From an uncultured Clostridia bacterium (GTDB taxonomy: Bacteria > Bacillota > Clostridia > Oscillospirales > Acutalibacteraceae), in assembly GCA_946409885.1 (NCBI GenBank), contig CAMJYF010000006.1, positions 1-16,972 of the forward strand: a stretch of 16,972 bases of DNA, given 5' to 3'. Position 1 is the first letter of the stretch, and each line of letters starts with the position of its first letter. Shown here piece after piece: positions 16,501-16,972 of this stretch. The translations under genes and the position numbers were made by a program. The notes under the pieces were generated by a model. That model worked only from the letters and a program-made list of their open reading frames with translations, made no database searches and was not told where the DNA came from.

Positions 16501-16598
16501 TAGCCGGAGGCCGCGGCCGCCGTCAGCGACAGGCCGGTGCAGGCCAGTACCGCTGCCAACAGCAGCGCAAGGGATTTCTGAAAACGGGTGTGTTTCAA
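10578..16598 (-). CDS. Giant secreted protein: phosphodiester glycosidase (NAGPA) plus purple-acid-phosphatase-like metallophosphoesterase
   Basis: 2006 residues. A signal peptide (1-30) is followed by a NAGPA domain (about 45-295) with the LNLDGGGSTTYL core at Asp253-Gly256, the family that releases sugar from sugar-1-phosphodiesters. An Ig-like segment follows, then an undefined beta region, a carbohydrate-binding-like domain (about 709-940), an Ig-like domain (985-1065), a cohesin-like domain (about 1079-1195) and a purple-acid-phosphatase-type FnIII domain (1315-1410). The metallophosphoesterase domain (1417-1640) has all ligand motifs: GDMQD (Asp1422), GDAVDN (Asp1453), GNHE (1486-1489), IHQP (His1560) and GHDH (1594-1597). 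Choline-binding-like GW/YYFD repeats (1728-1920), a Cys-x-x-Cys region and an aromatic/basic tail (1983-2006) end the protein. The TTG start is forced: an in-frame TGA lies three codons upstream and AAAGGA sits 9 bases before it. Wall retention through the repeats is inferred; the substrate is unknown. Confidence 0.92.
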   Translation of the reverse strand: MKHTRFQKSLALLLAAVLACTGLSLTAAAASGYTPTGDFYKISETEYKIAPGVTENRVVVNKTSGDQQEMVYAVTVDASNPTVGFMAGYADYNGSRWKMQKVRDQATAAQNATGANIVAAFNADTFNMQTGEPAGCLVMGGDIYKEGIGHPYFGVTKTGEYVLGGSLTEEVLHSLREGIGGFYMIVKNGRRTGPGKDPESNIAPKTAIGMKEDGSIVTVCVDGRNQPVSYNLSDYDLATIMMDLGCKNVLNLDGGGSTTYLAKYEGKSALELANKPSDAVERAVGTSLFVVSTARPSGEFDHAALTPNNILYTPGTTVQFSAIGVDSAGGSAPLPADGSFALAADSASLGTITPEGVFTAGGDTGVVTVNYVSGGAVVGATSIEIAVPDELNIPAEEYSLDFDETTDFELIAKNAGRTINLKDGDLVWSKALTDNQRMKYNGEEVLYADGVINFSNRTETFDGGAHTNEKFTTSGIRTVKELVSYSAVGDGETAAYIIPDDPYSLKGVYINGTKQSTSKYTYTRASGELVFNTAPAADAEIRFDYNLYTFSLTVADQPSAADIYRVKCNIDITDYTYDETTGALTFESYTYASSTYVYYYVRSFTLANPAGSVQVSLDDEVLSTGFTYDAAAGVLTMDEAHPDQTIRVEQFLSQEETDAFVSTLVGTFSGNTFVAAPANSCTGTVTVQSAYDASVSAAVTVVIGAAPVMLYDFEYTTDADEAAASDGRLQWIPSYDLPTFDRLNEMGENPDNRAHTEFAADWYEEGYPLYSWPNASLGYSGMKSTIISADSGEPVRFGDHALRIDVDYSTYNLASNSNNYLRVTSPTYTFPGSPKKIGAWVYLPEGFPDYLVYLNAANKNNSPCYVPVTAKVEGPDGTTSVDKWVGWRYVEIDLYDTTVQGTSNIGAANAPFGLYQGCGIFWVSYQPASGGAKGASTVYVDNIQLIYGSNTDDTLNPVVHSIAYNTNAGPEEFVNNETVLADNTVTIRAAYHDAEGKYMTGINPDQVTMLIDGKDVTDRCYINAGDEEIYLYDAILGNGNHSITLTVYDNFGNKTTETRYFTVAAEQASKGRMAPEQANPVLGTDYAIDIIADSPADLTAAAVDMHTFALFTSYYGNVRVEPAEGFALDGEAKYDRTNAVLSFKLQKDGDAVPEDGVIARIVYSIPSDVPADSIDVAFRLDKGDLTYTTAVNEKVLDTFGGRIDTSCIAPLIVNSDVFLVGSEGGKFYVTDLNGLPVEGATLYYSDGTPLSATPTDAAGELFTDAFTAEAANYSVYAEKDGLISFLYTSQSYLSGGDENGDPTAIALNGAVDGSTMINLSWFASPVAAEAKAVAQFAEKSAYDAQGDAALLTVEGVSRVEELASTGNVINNKALLFNKVVIDGLKPDTEYVCRVGDGTKMSELRTFKTGKKAVDTDFFVIGDMQDEDTSNLDAILASLNDSAVNYAFGIQTGDAVDNGGMYKWWVNVASIFSAGYLNTRPIIHVLGNHEYYGDFDGENSADYFGMTTEDGKAPLAYSSENGNVYVAVINYGSADSYEKAIEWVRNDAASSTALWKVLTIHQPAYYTNPGGNNQSVNRLIPPLVDECGFNVVFSGHDHSYVRTYPVTGGQRDDENGAVYYICGSTGEKSYGVVETEGFPYDIVRGSNAVEGEYNAIYLTAHATDTEMTIETHEVFALADGAYTDDVIDSFTIRRTVTCSESGEHVFSYAADTLTCTVCGYSRPLDDYTGLAADAENGGSRYFVNGETKTGWQILGEDCYYFDENGQSVTGKKKIDNVTYTFDAEGKQVGGAFVKTKDGYTRCYRGGSYLTGWNTIDGKTYFFSTSASHPGKMLTGTSTIIIYTGQKITYQFAEDGHLLDYVWLEEDGGTRCYWAQVPQTGWQEIGGKTYYFDPASALLQTGELEIDGTLYCFAKNGELQHQGPHSYEFTRHQEMTCTQNGADVYTCSICGQTKKDVTEPTPGHVDENKDDLCDVCGKAYKAKTSFFEKILRFFIRIRNWFRDLFKAN

Positions 16599-16607
16599 AG
16601 AAGGTCA

Positions 16608-16613
16608 TCCTTT
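16608..16613 (-). promoter_or_regulatory. Ribosome binding site deciding the TTG start
   Basis: AAAGGA on the minus strand is 9 bases from TTG 16598. The nearby ATG (16608-16606) is out of frame, and the TGA at 16607-16605 closes the correct frame upstream, so TTG is the only start that keeps the signal peptide. Confidence 0.8.
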
Positions 16614-16632
16614 CTATATTATGGATGCTTTT

Positions 16633-16661
16633 ATTGTATCATGAGAATTATAATGATACAA
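16633..16661 (-). promoter_or_regulatory. Promoter with overlapping inverted repeat, giant surface-protein gene
   Basis: On the minus strand TTGTAT (16661-16656) and TACAAT (16638-16633) are 17 bases apart. The whole unit is a perfect 10-bp inverted repeat, ATTGTATCAT (16633-16642) and ATGATACAAT (16653-16662), separated by 10 bases, so a dimeric repressor could cover both promoter boxes. The surrounding 16600-16760 is strikingly AT-rich against the genome background. Confidence 0.6.
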
Positions 16662-16710
16662 TTGATATAAATACAAAACTGTAATATAAGTTTTTGGGTA
16701 AATTGACCAA

Positions 16711-16738
16711 TTGAGGGGGTGGGGAGTTCTGTTATAAT
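16711..16738 (+). promoter_or_regulatory. Possible upstream promoter of the right-edge gene
   Basis: TTGAGG (16711-16716) and a perfect TATAAT (16733-16738) with a 16-base spacer point rightward. It would be a second promoter ahead of the stronger one at 16772. Confidence 0.4.
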
Positions 16739-16760
16739 AAAGAACTTTGGTAATAAAAAG

Positions 16761-16785
16761 CGCGGAATCGCTTGACAATTCCGCG
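16761..16785. promoter_or_regulatory. Operator-like inverted repeat around a -35 box
   Basis: CGCGGAAT (16761-16768) and ATTCCGCG (16778-16785) form a perfect 8-bp inverted repeat with a 9-base centre that contains the TTGACA -35 box. A bound dimer would block polymerase, so a repressor site is likely. The regulator is not in the window. Confidence 0.6.
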
Positions 16786-16800
16786 GGGATGGATTATAAT
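16772..16800 (+). promoter_or_regulatory. Consensus sigma-A promoter of the right-edge transporter gene
   Basis: TTGACA (16772-16777) and TATAAT (16795-16800) are perfect and separated by 17 bases. The expected 5' leader is about 53 bases, with a small hairpin CCTATC (16813-16818) to GATAGG, too short for the common large riboswitches. Confidence 0.9.
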
Positions 16801-16859
16801 GGGCAAAATCAACCTATCTATATGATAGGCAATATGAAAAATCATAGGGGGTATTGTAT

Positions 16860-16972
16860 ATGCGTAACAAACAACTGCTGCACACCGTTATGGCGGCGCT
16901 GTTCGCGGCGCTGGTATGCGTGGCCACCGTCGCCGTGCGCGTTCCCATTCCCGCCACCCAGGGTTACGCCAA
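16860..16972 (+). CDS. Probable ECF-transporter S component (truncated at window edge)
   Basis: Only 37 codons are present. The protein starts MRNKQLLHTVMAALFAALVC and continues through a first membrane helix to VRVPIPATQGYA, where the window ends. A short polar start, a hydrophobic MAALFAALVCVAT helix and the following basic/Pro motif with Q-G-Y are typical of substrate-binding S components of energy-coupling-factor vitamin transporters, which are integral membrane proteins. The ATG follows AGGGGG (about 16845-16850) at a normal distance. The operator-like repeat over its promoter suggests repression by a substrate-sensing regulator. The substrate cannot be inferred from this fragment; the family call itself is tentative because most of the protein is missing. 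Confidence 0.6.
   Translation, partial: MRNKQLLHTVMAALFAALVCVATVAVRVPIPATQGYA

Noticed and set aside
16535..16546. Lipoprotein signal (V-L-A-C, Cys20) in the giant protein
   Set aside because: Leu at -2 and a hydrophobic stretch after the Cys fit poorly; cleavage after the following Ala run is more likely.
16807..16859. Riboswitch (for example preQ1 type I) in the leader of the right-edge transporter gene
   Set aside because: The leader is about 53 bases and shows only one small hairpin, without the preQ1 core sequence or any other pattern I recognise.

Overview
The window looks like a chromosomal segment of a GC-rich, Gram-positive anaerobe of the class Clostridia, most likely a gut Oscillospiraceae-type bacterium. 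This is inferred from four things: a T-box leader on an asparaginyl-tRNA synthetase gene, textbook TTGACA-17-TATAAT promoters, AGGAGG-type ribosome binding sites, and very large secreted proteins with InlB-type repeats, choline-binding-like repeats and Cys-x-x-Cys modules. No phage genes, transposase, tRNA, rRNA or CRISPR array were seen.

Layout, left to right. (1) Positions 2-2188 hold the 3' part of a large surface-protein gene, closed by a strong terminator that works in both directions. (2) A minus-strand operon at 5803-2350 encodes an ECF sigma factor, its probable membrane-anchored anti-sigma factor (4-base stop/start overlap) and a DUF2079 polytopic membrane protein (5-base gap). (3) Divergent from it is a 25-codon gene (5951-6028) for a Trp-rich hydrophobic peptide, with its own promoter and ribosome binding site. 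(4) A perfect sigma-A promoter drives an asparagine-type T-box leader, then asnS and asnA, so tRNA charging and synthesis of asparagine appear to be coupled. (5) An SGNH hydrolase and a Nudix hydrolase follow as a translationally coupled pair. (6) A convergent 2006-residue secreted protein (16598-10578, TTG start) joins an N-terminal phosphodiester glycosidase (NAGPA) domain to a purple-acid-phosphatase-like metallophosphoesterase, with wall-binding repeats behind them. (7) At the right edge a consensus promoter with an operator-like inverted repeat drives a truncated gene for a probable ECF-transporter S component.

Three points stand out. First, two REP-like palindrome doublets bracket asnS, one inside the T-box leader and one in the asnS-asnA gap. 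Each arm is GTAGC followed by a 7-bp hairpin with a CYCA loop, and the two arms of one doublet differ by compensated base pairs. Second, the giant secreted protein has a domain pair whose known activities would uncap a sugar phosphodiester and then remove the exposed phosphate. Third, the two unrelated giant secreted proteins end in the same aromatic/basic tail (10 of 24 positions identical, no gaps) and lack an LPXTG signal, which suggests a shared surface-retention signal.
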